DNA of 64,000 nt from Chrysomallon squamiferum (taxonomy: Eukaryota; Mollusca; Gastropoda; Neomphalida; Peltospiridae): contig CM022676.1 in the NCBI GenBank assembly GCA_012295275.1, forward strand, positions 9,591,086 through 9,655,085, written 5' to 3'. Under the pieces are notes generated by a model that was not told where the DNA came from, did not search any database, and worked only from the letters and a program-made list of their open reading frames with translations. Shown in pieces: positions 43,664 to 59,362 of this stretch. Numbering within the stretch: position 1 is the first letter of the stretch; each line of letters starts with the position of its first letter. Made by a program: the position numbers and the translations under genes.

Positions 43664-44240
43664 GATTGGCTGATCTGTAGGATGCGTTTTATACATATGA
43701 ATACGATATGATATGTATATATAAATATATAATATTGTTTACCTATCAGTCACGCAATATTGGTTAACAACTCAGATGTGGTGGAAAAATTCTTTTTAAA
43801 TTATTGGCCACAGATGATGATTAATTATTATTTTAGTTTTTGTTTTCTTTTTTTTTTTTTTGTCTGTGTGATTATTATTTTTTTTTGAATTATTTCTTTC
43901 TGGTTTAATTTTTTTTTTGAATTATTTTTCTTGTTATTATAGTTTTATTTAAAAAAAAAATGTTTTGACTGTGGTTCAGAAATTTGTGGTCACAAACATT
44001 GTGTACTGAAAAAAAACAACAAAAAAAAAACAACTGAAAAAAGGAAATTAAAAAAAACAATTTGTTTAAATTTTTAATTTAAAAAGAGGAAAAAGAAAGG
44101 AAAGAAAAAACAAACATTTAAAGGGAGAGAACTCTTGTGAAAAAGAGAAGAGTGATTTGTGTTGTGTGCTACAGACACAGTAGCGTTTTGGATACTGCCT
44201 TCATGTATTTTTTTGTTTTTTTTTTTTTTTTTTTACTTTC

Positions 44241-44350
44241 CCGTTTAACCCTTTTAACCGTCGAATTCAGCTATGGATAAAAATAGCCTGTGGATGATGT
44301 AACAGCCTGCCTTTTGAAGTGACCGCGAAACAGGTGAAAGGGTTAACGAG
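44241..44350. mobile_element. Possible short MITE with GTTTAACCCTTT-like ends
   Basis: The left edge CCGTTTAACCCTTTTAACC and the right edge (reverse complement CTCGTTAACCCTTTCACC) form an imperfect inverted pair about 110 bp apart. The interior is more GC-rich than its surroundings. No clear target duplication was seen. Confidence 0.4.
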
Positions 44351-44468
44351 ATACCACACTACATGAATCGACTGCATATAAATACCATTTATTTTTTAAC
44401 CTGCCTCAAAAGTTCCGGTTTTTGAGGGATGATGTCTGTGTGTTACGTGTTATCATTGTTATCTTGTA

Positions 44469-44505
<37 letters not shown>

Positions 44506-44719
44506 CATAAATTATGTCTTGGTTATTTGAAAATATCGTTTACTTTGCATGCAGTAGGTATTTTTTTAATTTTTTTTTTTATATATATATATATATATTA
44601 AAAAAAAAAAACTGTTTTGTCAACTTTGTCATTGTGTTGAAAAATGGTTGAAAATTTCAGTGCCGTTTGTGTACAACTGGATTAATAAGAAATTTTCTAA
44701 GTCCTGTTCCATAATATAA

Positions 44720-45190
44720 TTGTAACTGTTTGCCCTGCTCATAGCTGAATTTTAATTTTTTATTTTTTTTTACTTATTTATTTAAATATTTTTTTTAATC
44801 AAAACAACTGAATGCTTTAGTACTCATGTCCATTGTTCACAGCTGAAAAAGGTTTAACAAATTTTAGTTTCTCAAAAATCAGTGCATTTGCTGTTGCTGT
44901 TTCGCATTAGTCATAGTTGATAAAGAGTCAAAAGCATATTTATGCATGGAAAAGCAATCCATTTATTATAGCTTATTGCATTGGTCATGGCTCATAGGGG
45001 GTTAACAAAATTTTGCATCTGGAAAAGGAATCCATTTAATATATAAGCCTTTTCTTTTTTTTGCAATTTGTTAATTATCATGTACCTCAAAAGCAGTGTG
45101 CTTACTATAGCAAGCCTTTTGCAATGGTTGTGGCTGGTAAAGGGTTGAATAACCATTTTTTCTCAGAAGATTAGATCCATAGATAGATAG
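44720..45190. repeat. Degenerate about 100-bp repeats in the GSK3 3' flank
   Basis: Four loosely related blocks share GCATTRGTCATGGCT-like, AAAGRGTTAACAAA-like and GGAATCCATTTA-like words. Divergence is high. Confidence 0.45.
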
Positions 45191-46989
45191 TGTCTTTGAA
45201 TTGGGTTTTATGTTTTTAACCGTCAGATTAAAATATCCAATTCAAAATTCAGTCACACTGAGTAAAATAAAATCTTTTTAGATGATGGGTCTTATTCAAG
45301 ATAATTCATCTTTTTCGTCAGTTAAAAGAAAATGATCTTTATGATGATTTTTTTTTTTTAAAAGCAGTAGTATATAAATAAAACTTAAATTCATGAGGAT
45401 TTTGAAAGCTGTATGTAAACAAAATATATATTTATGATAATGTTAAAAGCAGTGTATAAGTAAATTTTAAATTCATGATGATTTTAAAAAGCAGTATATC
45501 AATAAATATTTATGATAATTGTTTTTTTTTTTAAAATGGAAAATAGGTTAACTGTACGTCTACAGTTATGTTGTGGAACTGGACTTTGTGCCATTGTGCA
45601 ATGTTTTCATAGTTACGATGTTCTCACTTAGTTACGTCTGCTCATGGCGTTACATGTCTGATTGTTGTCTAGAGTTGTCTGCACTTGTTGAACAATAAGG
45701 CTTGAGATAAAAAAAAAGGGTTTAAATATTTTTAAAAGCCAGATAACTGGAATGTTTTTTTAACTTAATTAGCTAACAATCGCAGTGTTTTTTCAAGTCT
45801 AAAGAAATTTTGAAATGAAAACATCATTTTATTGCTTTTTTTTTAATTAATCCAAATTATTTGGGAGGATAATTTATTAGAAATTCGTTTCCTAGATCAT
45901 TTGGAAAAATCATTTGTTGTTATCGTAATACAATTTACAAAATTCTCAGTGTTAATGTTTATTTGAAATCTCATTTATGAAAATAAAATCTGTTTTTGGC
46001 CTATATATATATATATAAATATTATTTTTAAATTTTCGTTTGGCACTAAATGCAGATTAAGCCTTTGGCAACCAACTTAAAACTTTACTGTCCTCATTTA
46101 TTCATATTTCTGCAGTGTTGTTGGCAAATGTCAAAATTTTATTAACTGTTTTTTTTTTTTTTTTTTTTTTTTTTAAATGTCATTTTTGTCATGTTAATCT
46201 TAGATAGTTGTGTGTGTACGTCTGTACGTCTTTGTGTGTGAAAGAGCAAGTAGATTGTGTTATTTTTTTTTTTTTTTCTTGTTCTCGTTTTTTTCTTACT
46301 GTAGACTATTATATAAGCAAAATTCTTTTAAAATTATCGTACGTTAAATGAACTTGTATATTTTTTTGGATGTATGAAATGTCACTGCGTTCCAGTATTC
46401 TGGGGTTTTTTTGGTTTTTTTTAACTGTACAGAAAAAAAGTTTCAGAAAACCTGAAGTAAGTTTACTGTGTAATTTCTGTAATTTCATTTTGGTACTTGT
46501 CAAATATATAACAATTTTTTAGTTAATTTTTAATTTTTTTTTTAATGTTTATGTACTGCAGTGGAAAACCAGCAATAATTCAGTGTTATGGAAACAATTA
46601 AGATTCTTTTTAAAATAATCCTTTTTTTTAAATACATTTTTAAGTTAAAAATGTTCAATGAATTAACTAAATTTTTATTGAAACGAATAATAATAATTAT
46701 TATTATTATTATACAGCAGTCTGGAAGAGTTTGTAAAGTTTATTTTGTCAGTTTTTTAAAGAAAAGCTGTATCTTTTGGTTTTGTTGTAACTAAACTGAA
46801 TTTGCAGGAAAATAATAAACAGTTGTTTTCAAAATTTAAAACTAAAGAACCCAGATAAAAAAAATATATAAAAAATAACAAATAATAATAAATAGCTTTA
46901 AAAAGAATTTAAAAAAATAAAAAGTAATAATTTTGTGATAATACATTTTTTTGTAATTTTATATTGTACAAGTGTTTATTTTTAATTAC

Positions 46990-47023
<34 letters not shown>

Positions 47024-48137
47024 TTTTTTTTTTTTTTTTCTTTTTTTTAAAATGAAAGTTCTGTTCTGTTAAATTTAAATAAAAAGGAAATGTTAATTTT
47101 TAGTTTAATATTTTTAAAAGTGCGTTCCCTTTGTGGTTTTCATTTGATGATTAAATTTTATTGCAAAATAAACAAAATACTGTTTTGGAAACAATTTATA
47201 AAAAGTTTATAAAAGAAAATTATTAAAAAAAAAAAAAAAAAAGTTTAAGGTAAGAATTAAATAACAACTTTATACCTAAACAATAACAAATTATTATTTT
47301 CTATAACTACGTATATTAATTTCTTTGTTACCGTCATAACTTTCTTTGCTTATTTATTTATTTATTTATTTATTTATTATTAAAGGGGTAAATGATACAG
47401 ATGTACTTTTTAAATTATTATTATTGTTATTATTATTATTATTGTTACCATTATTATTATTATTATTTTATTAAAGGGAGCATGATGCTGTATGGTTTTT
47501 CAGAAAACTGGTTTTAATTTGTTAGAAATGAGTGTGCATGTGTGTGGGTTGATATTTTAGAAATTAACTTTTTTCTTCTGTTTTTTTTTTTCAGTGTTGT
47601 TCATTCAGGTCATTTAATACTATGTTAATTTTTATGTGAAATATGTAATTAAATTTAAAAAAAAATCAATATGGCAAAGTTAAAAATAAAATAAAAAATT
47701 AAAATTTTGTTTCTGTTAATAACAGTGATAATAAACCTGGGTAGTTAAAATAATTCAGCTTGAGTCATTTTGAAGCATCTCATGAATATTCATCAGCTAA
47801 CAGACATGAATATTCATCAGCTACCAGACATGAATATTTTATTTATTTATATTAAAGGGAACCAGTCACTGATTTTGTTTTTTTCTTTTTTAATTAAACT
47901 GTTTTAAAAATTTTATTTAGTGTTTTTTTTTCTTTTCTTCTTCTTCATCTTTTTTTCTGTTAATAAACAGATAATAATTGCATTAAAAAAAAAATAAAAA
48001 ATAAAAAAAATAAAATAAAAAAAATAATTTACAAAAAATCTTAACAAAATCATAAATAAATAACATAATTTATATTTTGATAATTTGTAGATATGGGAAT
48101 GGTACAGTTATATTGTTTGTTGATAATTCATATTTGT

Positions 48138-48149
48138 TTATTATTATTA

Positions 48150-48212
<63 letters not shown>
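48138..48212. repeat. (ATT)n microsatellite
   Basis: Long TTA array with one early interruption. Confidence 0.95.
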
Positions 48213-48213
<1 letters not shown>

Positions 48214-48786
48214 TTTCAAAATATTTCCTTATTTACTTATGTTAAAATTAATTAATTATTTATTTATTTATTATTTATACTGATGAGGAAAGATTTATTT
48301 TATTTTTCTATACCAACATTTCAGACTTCAATTTATAATTTTACTTATTTATAGAAATAAAACCAGTGACTGATTTTCTTAAGATTGTTTCATCATCCTT
48401 TACACTGCAAATAAAAAAAAAAAATAAATAAAAAAAATATCTCATAAACAGGAAAACCCTGATATCACAACTTGTATAGAGAAATGCAGAGAAAAAGAAG
48501 AAAAAAAAAAATTTGGGTTAACATTTAAGTTGAACAAGTACATTATTTTTAATGTTTAAAGAAATATATAGATACTTCAATTTTAGAATGTTGAAAAGAT
48601 TTTATTTCAATTTAATTTTTATTATTTTATTATTTTATTTATTTATCAAGTTGGAAAAAAAAATGAAAATGAAAAAATAAAAGCCTACAGATGCTAAATT
48701 AGACACTTCATTATTTTTATTTTTGTTAACTTTATTTATTTAAATATTTATTTATTATTATCATTATTAAAGTCAGCTTTTAGTCC

Positions 48787-48789
<3 letters not shown>

Positions 48790-48855
<66 letters not shown>
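48790..48855. repeat. (CT)n microsatellite
   Basis: About 66 bp of TC, then TTTCTCACACACAC. Confidence 0.96.
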
Positions 48856-48859
<4 letters not shown>

Positions 48860-49469
48860 ACACACACACTGATGAAAAATTTAAAAGAAATCAAAGATTT
48901 TCTTCATCTAGTCTATACATTTCTCTAAAATATGAAAATAGAATTCGAAAGATTCCCATACTAAATATCACATTATCTGAGTGGTAGGGGGGGGGGGAAA
49001 CAAAACGTGAATCTGTTGCAAGTGATAACATAAGTTGATGAACAAAAACTAAAATATTAAGAAATAATTACTTGATAGTAGACAAAGGGAAGATTCCCTC
49101 CTCCGAACGATTGAGGACCCCCCCACACACACACACACAAATATTTCTGTCCTTTGTATAGAGACAACACGTTGCTGAATGACGTCATCTGTTTCTAATG
49201 TTACGTATTCAGTTACTGCAACTCGCGTATTCTTCATTTCGGTCATAAATAATTAAAAACGTGAAATTAAGGCAGGAAGAAAAATTATTAGAAGAAATGA
49301 AGAAGAAGAATTTGAAAAATATCACGAGGAACTGAAGACCGTATAGTGGTACAAAATGGTTCGGTTTTATAATTTCAAGCTAGCAAAAGAAGTGTTTTGT
49401 GATAATGACCTAGTTTCGTGTTGCTCTGATTGAAGTTATTTACCAACGAAAACTTTTCTCTTTATTTTT

Positions 49470-49478
<9 letters not shown>

Positions 49479-49553
<75 letters not shown>

Positions 49554-49590
49554 TAATAATAATAATAATAAATAAATAAATAAATAATAC
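49479..49590. repeat. (AAT)n microsatellite, about 110 bp
   Basis: Near-perfect AAT array followed by a few AAAT units. Confidence 0.95.
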
Positions 49591-50429
49591 GATAACAACT
49601 ACTACAATAACGATTAAAACCAGCAGCAGCAACAAGAGTAATAATATATTACAAAAATATCACAATCAATATCATCGTCATTACCAGACAATAACGATAA
49701 TAATAATAATAATGTAAAAATTTGGTCGTTGTTTATCGACAAAATTGCAATAAAACACGAACTAATTTCCAATAAGGCTAACAGACGAATAAATGCTGCT
49801 TTCATCATCATCATCGACAACAGTAACAACAACAACAACAGCATCACCAATAAAAACACGACATTAACCAAGATTAAAAGATAGAAGTTTTCTAACGTAA
49901 AATTCGCTACTTTTTCTTACGAACAATTCACAGAACGCCTGCTATAAAAACCTACTTGATACACGACTTCGGTTCAACAACCAGGTGAACCTTTGGTCCG
50001 TAAATTAGGCCTTCCGCTATGACGTAGATTGAAATGCTTGAGGCAGGTTCGAGAAGATGGTTTAATCAATGTCTGAGATAAAAATCGATATTAGTTAATG
50101 GATCAGATTACATGTAGTATTCGGAGACAATGCCATCTACGTCAAATATTTCTGAACAGTAATTTCCCCCTTTTCTCCAGTCTTCAGGATGAAGAGGTAG
50201 TTTTATATTTAAAAACCGAGTTAATTAGGGATGGACACAAATTTGATTTGAAAGTGAAACGAAAAATCCTTTTAACGATATATCACATTATGCATTAATT
50301 GCTTGATAGAGTTAGCTTTGTAATAGCGGTATTTAATCTATATTTACAGAGCGGAAACCCGATTTCTGATAGATGGGTTATATTATATTAGATTGGTTAT
50401 GGGAAGGTATATTTAGGTACTCCATACAC

Positions 50430-50880
50430 ATTGCAGTTATTGTAATAATAACAATAATAATAACAATAAAAATAACAACAACAATAATAATCATAATAAT
50501 AATAATAATAATAATAACAACAACAACAACAATAATAATGATTAAGATGAAGTCGACAGTGATGCAGCTTTGCAATGATGATGATGATTATGATGATGAC
50601 AACGCAACGATACTGCCACTAGAACTGCTACTACTACCACTATTACTACTACTACTATTACTCCTACCAATACTACTACTAATGATAATGATAATGATGA
50701 CCATAATGAAGATGACTATAATGATGATGATGATGAAGACACGGTGACGTTAGACTACAATGATGATGACAACGCTAAAATTCTGCCGTTACTACCACTA
50801 TTACTACATGTACTACTACTACTAATGATAATGATAATGATGACAATGATGATCATAATAATAGTAATAATAATAATAAT
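50430..50880. repeat. Cryptic trinucleotide tract (AAT, ACA, GAT, ACT)
   Basis: Low-complexity stretch giving spurious frames of Ile/Thr, Asp/Asn and Leu runs. It contains two diverged copies of a GATGATGACAACGC...CTACTACT segment (about 50576 and 50760). Confidence 0.85.
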
Positions 50881-50935
50881 ATACAAGTGTTTTTGTCCGT
50901 CCTTTTTTTGTATATTTATTTGTTTATGTGTATGA
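50866..50935. repeat. Module A copy 1, associated with (AAT)n
   Basis: (AAT)n followed by ATACAAGTGTTTTTGTCC, a CCTTTTTTTGTATAT word and TTTGTTTATG. A second copy lies at 51466-51548. Confidence 0.75.
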
Positions 50936-51460
50936 ATCCATAAATAGACGTTCTGAAATAAGCAGCTGTTTTATATATATATATATATAGATAGATTTAT
51001 TTGCTAACACTAACATGCAGTCATGAATCTTATATTAGTATATTTGTAATTATATAATTAATTTGTAGTTAATAATAATAACCATAGTTGCTGAAATGTA
51101 CATTCATTTATTACTTATAAATAAATATTTGTTCTAGTTACATTAAACTCGCACGTTATGATCAGTGAATTTTTATTTTATTTTATTCCTACAAAAATAT
51201 TTAATAAATTTTTAAATTAATAAATATTTAAACAAGAGCGTATTTATACCTCTCAGATGGAAATTGTATTCATTATTAAAAAGAGCTGTAGTAAAGAAAT
51301 ACAAAAAAATAAATAAAAATAAAACAAATTAATTAGTTAATAAGTACGTACGTAAGCAAGTAGGTAAATAAAACAAACAAATAAATAAATAGAAAAACCA
51401 CCATCCAAACAATTAGAAAATAATTTATTAAAAAATAATAAGCATCATCAATCAGAAATT

Positions 51461-51465
<5 letters not shown>

Positions 51466-51493
<28 letters not shown>

Positions 51494-51548
51494 TACAAAT
51501 GTTTATGTCCATCCTTTTTTTTTTTTGTATATATATTTGTTTATGTTA
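51466..51548. repeat. Module A copy 2, associated with (AAT)n
   Basis: (AAT)n followed by ATACAAATGTTTATGTCC, a T run and TGTATATATATTTGTTTATG, matching copy 1 base for base apart from a few changes. Confidence 0.75.
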
Positions 51549-51671
51549 TAAATATTCATAAGGCTAAATTGGAAATCGTTTAGTCATTTCAGAATATACA
51601 AGGAGAATCTATTGAATTTGGTTTACGTTAACTTTCGTTTTTTTTTTTTTTTTTTTTCCCCAAGCCACAGA

Positions 51672-55208
<3,537 letters not shown>

Positions 55209-56059
55209 GTTGCAAAAAATGAGAGTAAATTTTGTTCAGGTTCGTTTTAAACATTTTGTGAACGGAAATAAAATGTCAGATGAAAAATATTTACATAACT
55301 GGCTAATTTCACGAAAACAAACTTCCCAAATTAATTACGTCGGCGCGTAAGTCATTCGATTTATTTGGCGGGTGTCTCCCGTATGGAAACTAAAGGTGCG
55401 GCCACACTGAACGATTGGTACATTTATTTTAAGTAGACGCTTTCTCGTGTGAGTTTTAAAACATCACTGACCAAACTGTAAAAAAACATTCATTTTAGTT
55501 ATCAACGGAATTATTCAAATTAAAAGTTTATCGCAAATAATGTATTTTTATTGTTTATATTTCAGATTTGGGATACGATAGCGGAACTAGAATTTTATTT
55601 ATTTATATATACAAAAATAATACATAAATTAATTAATAAAAATGAATGAATGAACGCGTCTGCGCGCGCGCGCACGCACACATACACACAAAACAGGTGT
55701 TTTTCAACATGTTTAATAGCATTGTTTTTACAAATAAATATGCATAGCAACATTTGTCAATGCAATAAGCACACACGAAAAAGATTAATTAAAACATAAA
55801 ACTGTCAAATTTGTATTTTTATTATTATATTTATTTGAATTATCTAAACAAAATATTTAAAAAATTGTTTACTGAAGAATAACCGAATTATCTGAAGAAT
55901 ATGTACTAAAGATTGCTTATTATTATTTCTGCTAAAAATAATTTCAATTATTTCTACTAAAGATTATTTGAATTTTTTTCACCAGTGTTATCTCTATTCA
56001 AGATTATGCAAAGTATTTCTACTGAAGATACTATTATTTTTATTTTTTATTTTTTTAAA

Positions 56060-56124
<65 letters not shown>

Positions 56125-56453
56125 CTCTAGACAGAATAGAGGAGAAAGCTCTCTGCAGTTAAACATTTTAAGTCGATGATTAGATGAAGTAACAAATTAA
56201 ATCTAACTCAAGAACATTAATGAATATCTAGTGGAATATTATTTAAATGACTCATGTAGAATATCTAGAAAATATCTCAAATCGAATATTAGATTAAAGT
56301 ATTGGCAGATTAGATGAAGTAATTGCGACTTAGGATTAACTAAATAGCATCTTTAGCTGGAACGTTGAAGATTTACGATGATCGTAAAAAATGACGTTGA
56401 AATTTACGATGATCGTAAAAAATTATATTTATATTTACGATCTTTTTTTTTTT
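55209..56453. other. Intergenic region between the FReD gene and the GPCR
   Basis: It holds the upstream region of the FReD gene and the downstream region of the GPCR. A (CG/CA)-type tract lies near 55659-55690 and an (ATT)n array at 56063-56125. ATTTACGATGATCGTAAA words recur at about 56369 and 56401. No gene was recognised. Confidence 0.6.
56063..56125. repeat. (ATT)n microsatellite
   Basis: Pure TTA array. Confidence 0.95.
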
Positions 56454-57920
56454 TTACACTTGATTTGCGTCTGTTGATTTAGTTCTTGTAGATGATTGTC
56501 TGGGACTCTTACGACAACAAAGTAACTTCAGCCCGTTTCGAAATCGCGCACCGAACAAACAATAATAGACAAAGTTTACAGCTGAATTAAAGGTGTAAAA
56601 AACATTGGCCGTGAGGGTCAGTGTTGGGCAAGCCGCTGGTTTGCCTTCTCGAAACTGACCCACAGAGTCCCAGCAGAACAGTCTGTCCATCTGAAACAAC
56701 AGCAGCGTGACGCAGAACGTGAATATTATCAACAACGTCATGCGAGTTATCTTGTCGACAACCTCCGATTTCGCTCCGGACACGGCGGAATTTGCCGAAG
56801 TTAGCTTCCGCGATTTTTGCCACAACGTGACGAGAATGGCCGTGTTCAGAATGACCAGAGCCACAGCTGGAAGAATGAAAAGGAAAACTACCTCCATGTA
56901 CACCATGTATACAGGATTGTAGAAGAAACTGACCTGCGGAGAGAAATTTCTTTCAAAATAGACGAATTTGGTGTAATTGTCGACGGGGTCGTACGCGATT
57001 TGAAGATAGCCCTGGAAAAACCTCGGTAAGTCGTACACGATCGAAACGAAGAGGATCGCGAAGCCTCCGATCTTTGCCGATTTCGTCGTGCACACGGTGA
57101 CGGCTTTGAACGGAAAGAGAATCGCCACGAACCTCTCGGCTGCCAGCATCACCGTCGTGTAGATCGATCCAAAATGGCCGATGAACTCCATGGGTCGAAA
57201 GATGGCGTTGACGGGGACCACGTACAAGCCTGCGAGTCTGCCGGGGTCGATGAACTGTTTCAGGATGTGTCTCATGGTCAGAAAGAGAAGGTGTCGAAGG
57301 AGAATCAGCGAATCGAAAAACGACAGAAATATCAGCGTGGTGCTGTTGCACGACTTCATCATCGACGTCGACAAAACGCAGACGGACAGGCCGTTACCAA
57401 GGAGACCGAAGATGGCCACGCACGACCCGACTATGTTGAGCAAAAAATGATGAAGGAAGCTGAAGTTTCGAATTTTAGGGTTTTTCGTTGTTCGGTTGTT
57501 ACCAGCGGAACAATTGGTGGTGCTCAGATCGTCAGTAATCAAAGGAGGTTCCACGCAAAGGTTTCCTTTGCTGTTTTTATCCTTCTGACGTAGTAAAGTT
57601 AGCGTAGGTGACGTAATAATTTCTCTAACCGTCTGTGACGTAATCAGATCTAAATTCCACGTGTTTGTTTGCCGAAGATTCTCTGATGATGTAATTTCAC
57701 TAATCTCTGACGTACTCGTTTTTCTGACGTCAGCAGACACGGTAGTTTTTCTCATATTACTCGAAACAGTCGTTTCTTTTACATCATCTGACGTAGTAGT
57801 TTCTCTGACGTCACCAAACGTTGTGATTTCTCTTACGTCACCACCCGTATTTGCGGATGGCGTACTTTCCGATAGTTTAACGAGGGTAAAAATCAAGACA
57901 CAAATAAACCTAGCCATCAT
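56454..57920 (-). CDS. Class A (rhodopsin-like) GPCR, FMRFamide-receptor-like, intronless
   Basis: A single exon of 488 residues. A signal-peptide-like start (MMARFICVLIFTLVKLSEST) is followed by a Thr/Ser-rich ectodomain with about seven tandem nonapeptides (residues 27-88) and N-glycosylation sites near 136, 141 and 152. Seven hydrophobic segments follow, at about 158-182 (with GLLGNGLSV), 192-215 (SFFDSLILL), 240-265, 283-300, 337-365, 391-412 and 432-455. The DRY motif is ERF (262-264), and NPxxY is replaced by NFVYY in NSAVNFVYYCLFGARF. That pattern, and GSIYTTVMLAAERFVAILFP, resemble FMRFamide and related peptide receptors of protostomes. A basic C-tail with CC (467-468) offers possible palmitoylation. 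It should be a plasma-membrane receptor for a neuropeptide; the ligand is unknown. It lies 1.2 kb upstream of the FReD gene on the same strand. Family level is confident, subfamily less so. Confidence 0.92.
   Translation of the reverse strand: MMARFICVLIFTLVKLSESTPSANTGGDVREITTFGDVRETTTSDDVKETTVSSNMRKTTVSADVRKTSTSEISEITSSENLRQTNTWNLDLITSQTVREIITSPTLTLLRQKDKNSKGNLCVEPPLITDDLSTTNCSAGNNRTTKNPKIRNFSFLHHFLLNIVGSCVAIFGLLGNGLSVCVLSTSMMKSCNSTTLIFLSFFDSLILLRHLLFLTMRHILKQFIDPGRLAGLYVVPVNAIFRPMEFIGHFGSIYTTVMLAAERFVAILFPFKAVTVCTTKSAKIGGFAILFVSIVYDLPRFFQGYLQIAYDPVDNYTKFVYFERNFSPQVSFFYNPVYMVYMEVVFLFILPAVALVILNTAILVTLWQKSRKLTSANSAVSGAKSEVVDKITRMTLLIIFTFCVTLLLFQMDRLFCWDSVGQFREGKPAACPTLTLTANVFYTFNSAVNFVYYCLFGARFRNGLKLLCCRKSPRQSSTRTKSTDANQV
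57660..57850. repeat. 27-bp coding repeat of the GPCR ectodomain
   Basis: On the minus strand the repeat encodes GDVREITTF, GDVRETTTS, DDVKETTVS, SNMRKTTVS, ADVRKTSTS and two decayed units. On the plus strand several units contain TGACGT, and two contain the full CRE palindrome TGACGTCA (57725-57732 and 57806-57813). Confidence 0.85.
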
Positions 57921-58402
57921 CTGACAGAGATACTATCTGTATAACTTTTATTAACACAGTAATGTATTTATAATAACATGCAGTCTTCTCATACAGTTTT
58001 ACATTCCAAAATCGTAGATAAGTATTAAACACGAGGACTAAATATTAATCTTGTTTCCCCAGTCAAGTTAATGAAGTTACAATAGAACAGTGTTTTTGGT
58101 AGTTAGAGAGTGATCATTTTGAAGGAGATGTATTACTAAATAATCGGGTTTTTGTTGCTGCTGCTGTTGTTGTGTTGTTGTTATTTTGTTTTATATATCT
58201 GATCGAGACGTTGCCTTCCTCGTCGATGTCCACGCCTAATTATCTGAAATGATATTAAACCAAAATTGGTGACACAACAAGAATTTATTTGTCTTTATTT
58301 AGGGATGGGAATTATATAAAGTAAATATGCAATATTTTGGTCTTCTAATAACTATTATCATAAAGAGTTTATATTTTTTTTCTTTCAGTAAATATTAAAT
58401 AA

Positions 58403-58403
58403 A

Positions 58404-58462
<59 letters not shown>
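58403..58462. repeat. (TA)n microsatellite
   Basis: Two TA runs separated by one TT interruption. Confidence 0.94.
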
Positions 58463-58467
<5 letters not shown>

Positions 58468-59109
58468 CTTCTAAATTGTTAACATTTAAAAAAAAAAAAA
58501 GAGGGAAAAATAAATAAATAAATAAGAAAGAAAGAATAAAAGAAAAAAAGATTTCCTACCTGGATGACCGAATCCTGAACGTGTTTAACACAAAAACAGG
58601 TGAAAATTCTAGGATTGTCAAAACAATGTTTGAAAACATTTATTCTTAATTGAAACATTTACATTTATGCTAATAAATTATGATTAGAAGGAAATCAGAG
58701 CTAAGTATTCGTACAATGATTAATGACAGGGTTTGTATTCCTCATAAACGAAACAATGAAGGAAGGAAGGAAGGAAGGAAGGACTACAACAAACATTTTA
58801 CTTACTAGTAACATGCGCTCAAATTACGCCCTCCGTTATTGTTTCCGGTTTCTCGTATTTTCGTGAATAAAGAGTTTCCGAGTTCTGTTGTTTTTACGAT
58901 AATTTCTCCCTACGAACTAATAGCCTCGTTCTCGCTTCGTTTAACATTCAGTAAACAAACCTCAGCTAAAGCGTTTGTAAACACATTTACAGATATTACT
59001 TGGGGCTATCATCACAACATCGGCATCATAACCATCGTTGTCGTTACTGATATCGTTATTATTGTGACAGATGCTATTGTAAATAAATAAATAAACATAA
59101 AGAGATCAC

Positions 59110-59326
59110 ATACATATATATATACATACATACATACATATATACATATGCACACAGAAATATATACATACAAACATACGTATAGACATATACATACACA
59201 TGCATACGAATACATAAACCCATACATACAAACATACGTACGTACGAGTTTACATACATATATACATACATAAATGCATATCTACATACAACTATACACA
59301 CATACATAAATATTACACATACATTG

Positions 59327-59361
<35 letters not shown>

Positions 59362-59362
59362 A
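59110..59362. repeat. (ATAC)n and (CA)n compound tract
   Basis: ACATACATACAT and TATACATA repeats ending in a (CA)n run at about 59331-59360. Confidence 0.9.

Larger units (their letters stand above)
43664..51671. other. GSK3 3' flank and intergenic region
   Basis: The first part should be the GSK3 3' UTR. Several AATAAA words exist (for example near 45376, 45483 and 47166) and the true site cannot be chosen by eye. No further exon was recognised. Contents include a MITE-like segment at 44241-44350, degenerate about 100-bp repeats at 44720-45190, (ATT)n arrays (46990-47023, 47412-47466, 48138-48212), (CT)n at 48790-48855, (AAT)n at 49479-49590, a cryptic trinucleotide tract at 50430-50880 and a duplicated module near 50870 and 51480. 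A less AT-rich patch at 49900-50100 has no recognisable product. Confidence 0.65.

Noticed and set aside
56953-57351. 132-codon minus-strand frame inside the GPCR
   Set aside because: It is an alternative frame of the GPCR exon. The 488-codon frame has seven membrane segments and clear receptor motifs.
57174-57593. 139-codon plus-strand frame opposite the GPCR
   Set aside because: It is the antisense shadow of the GPCR coding region, with no family resemblance.
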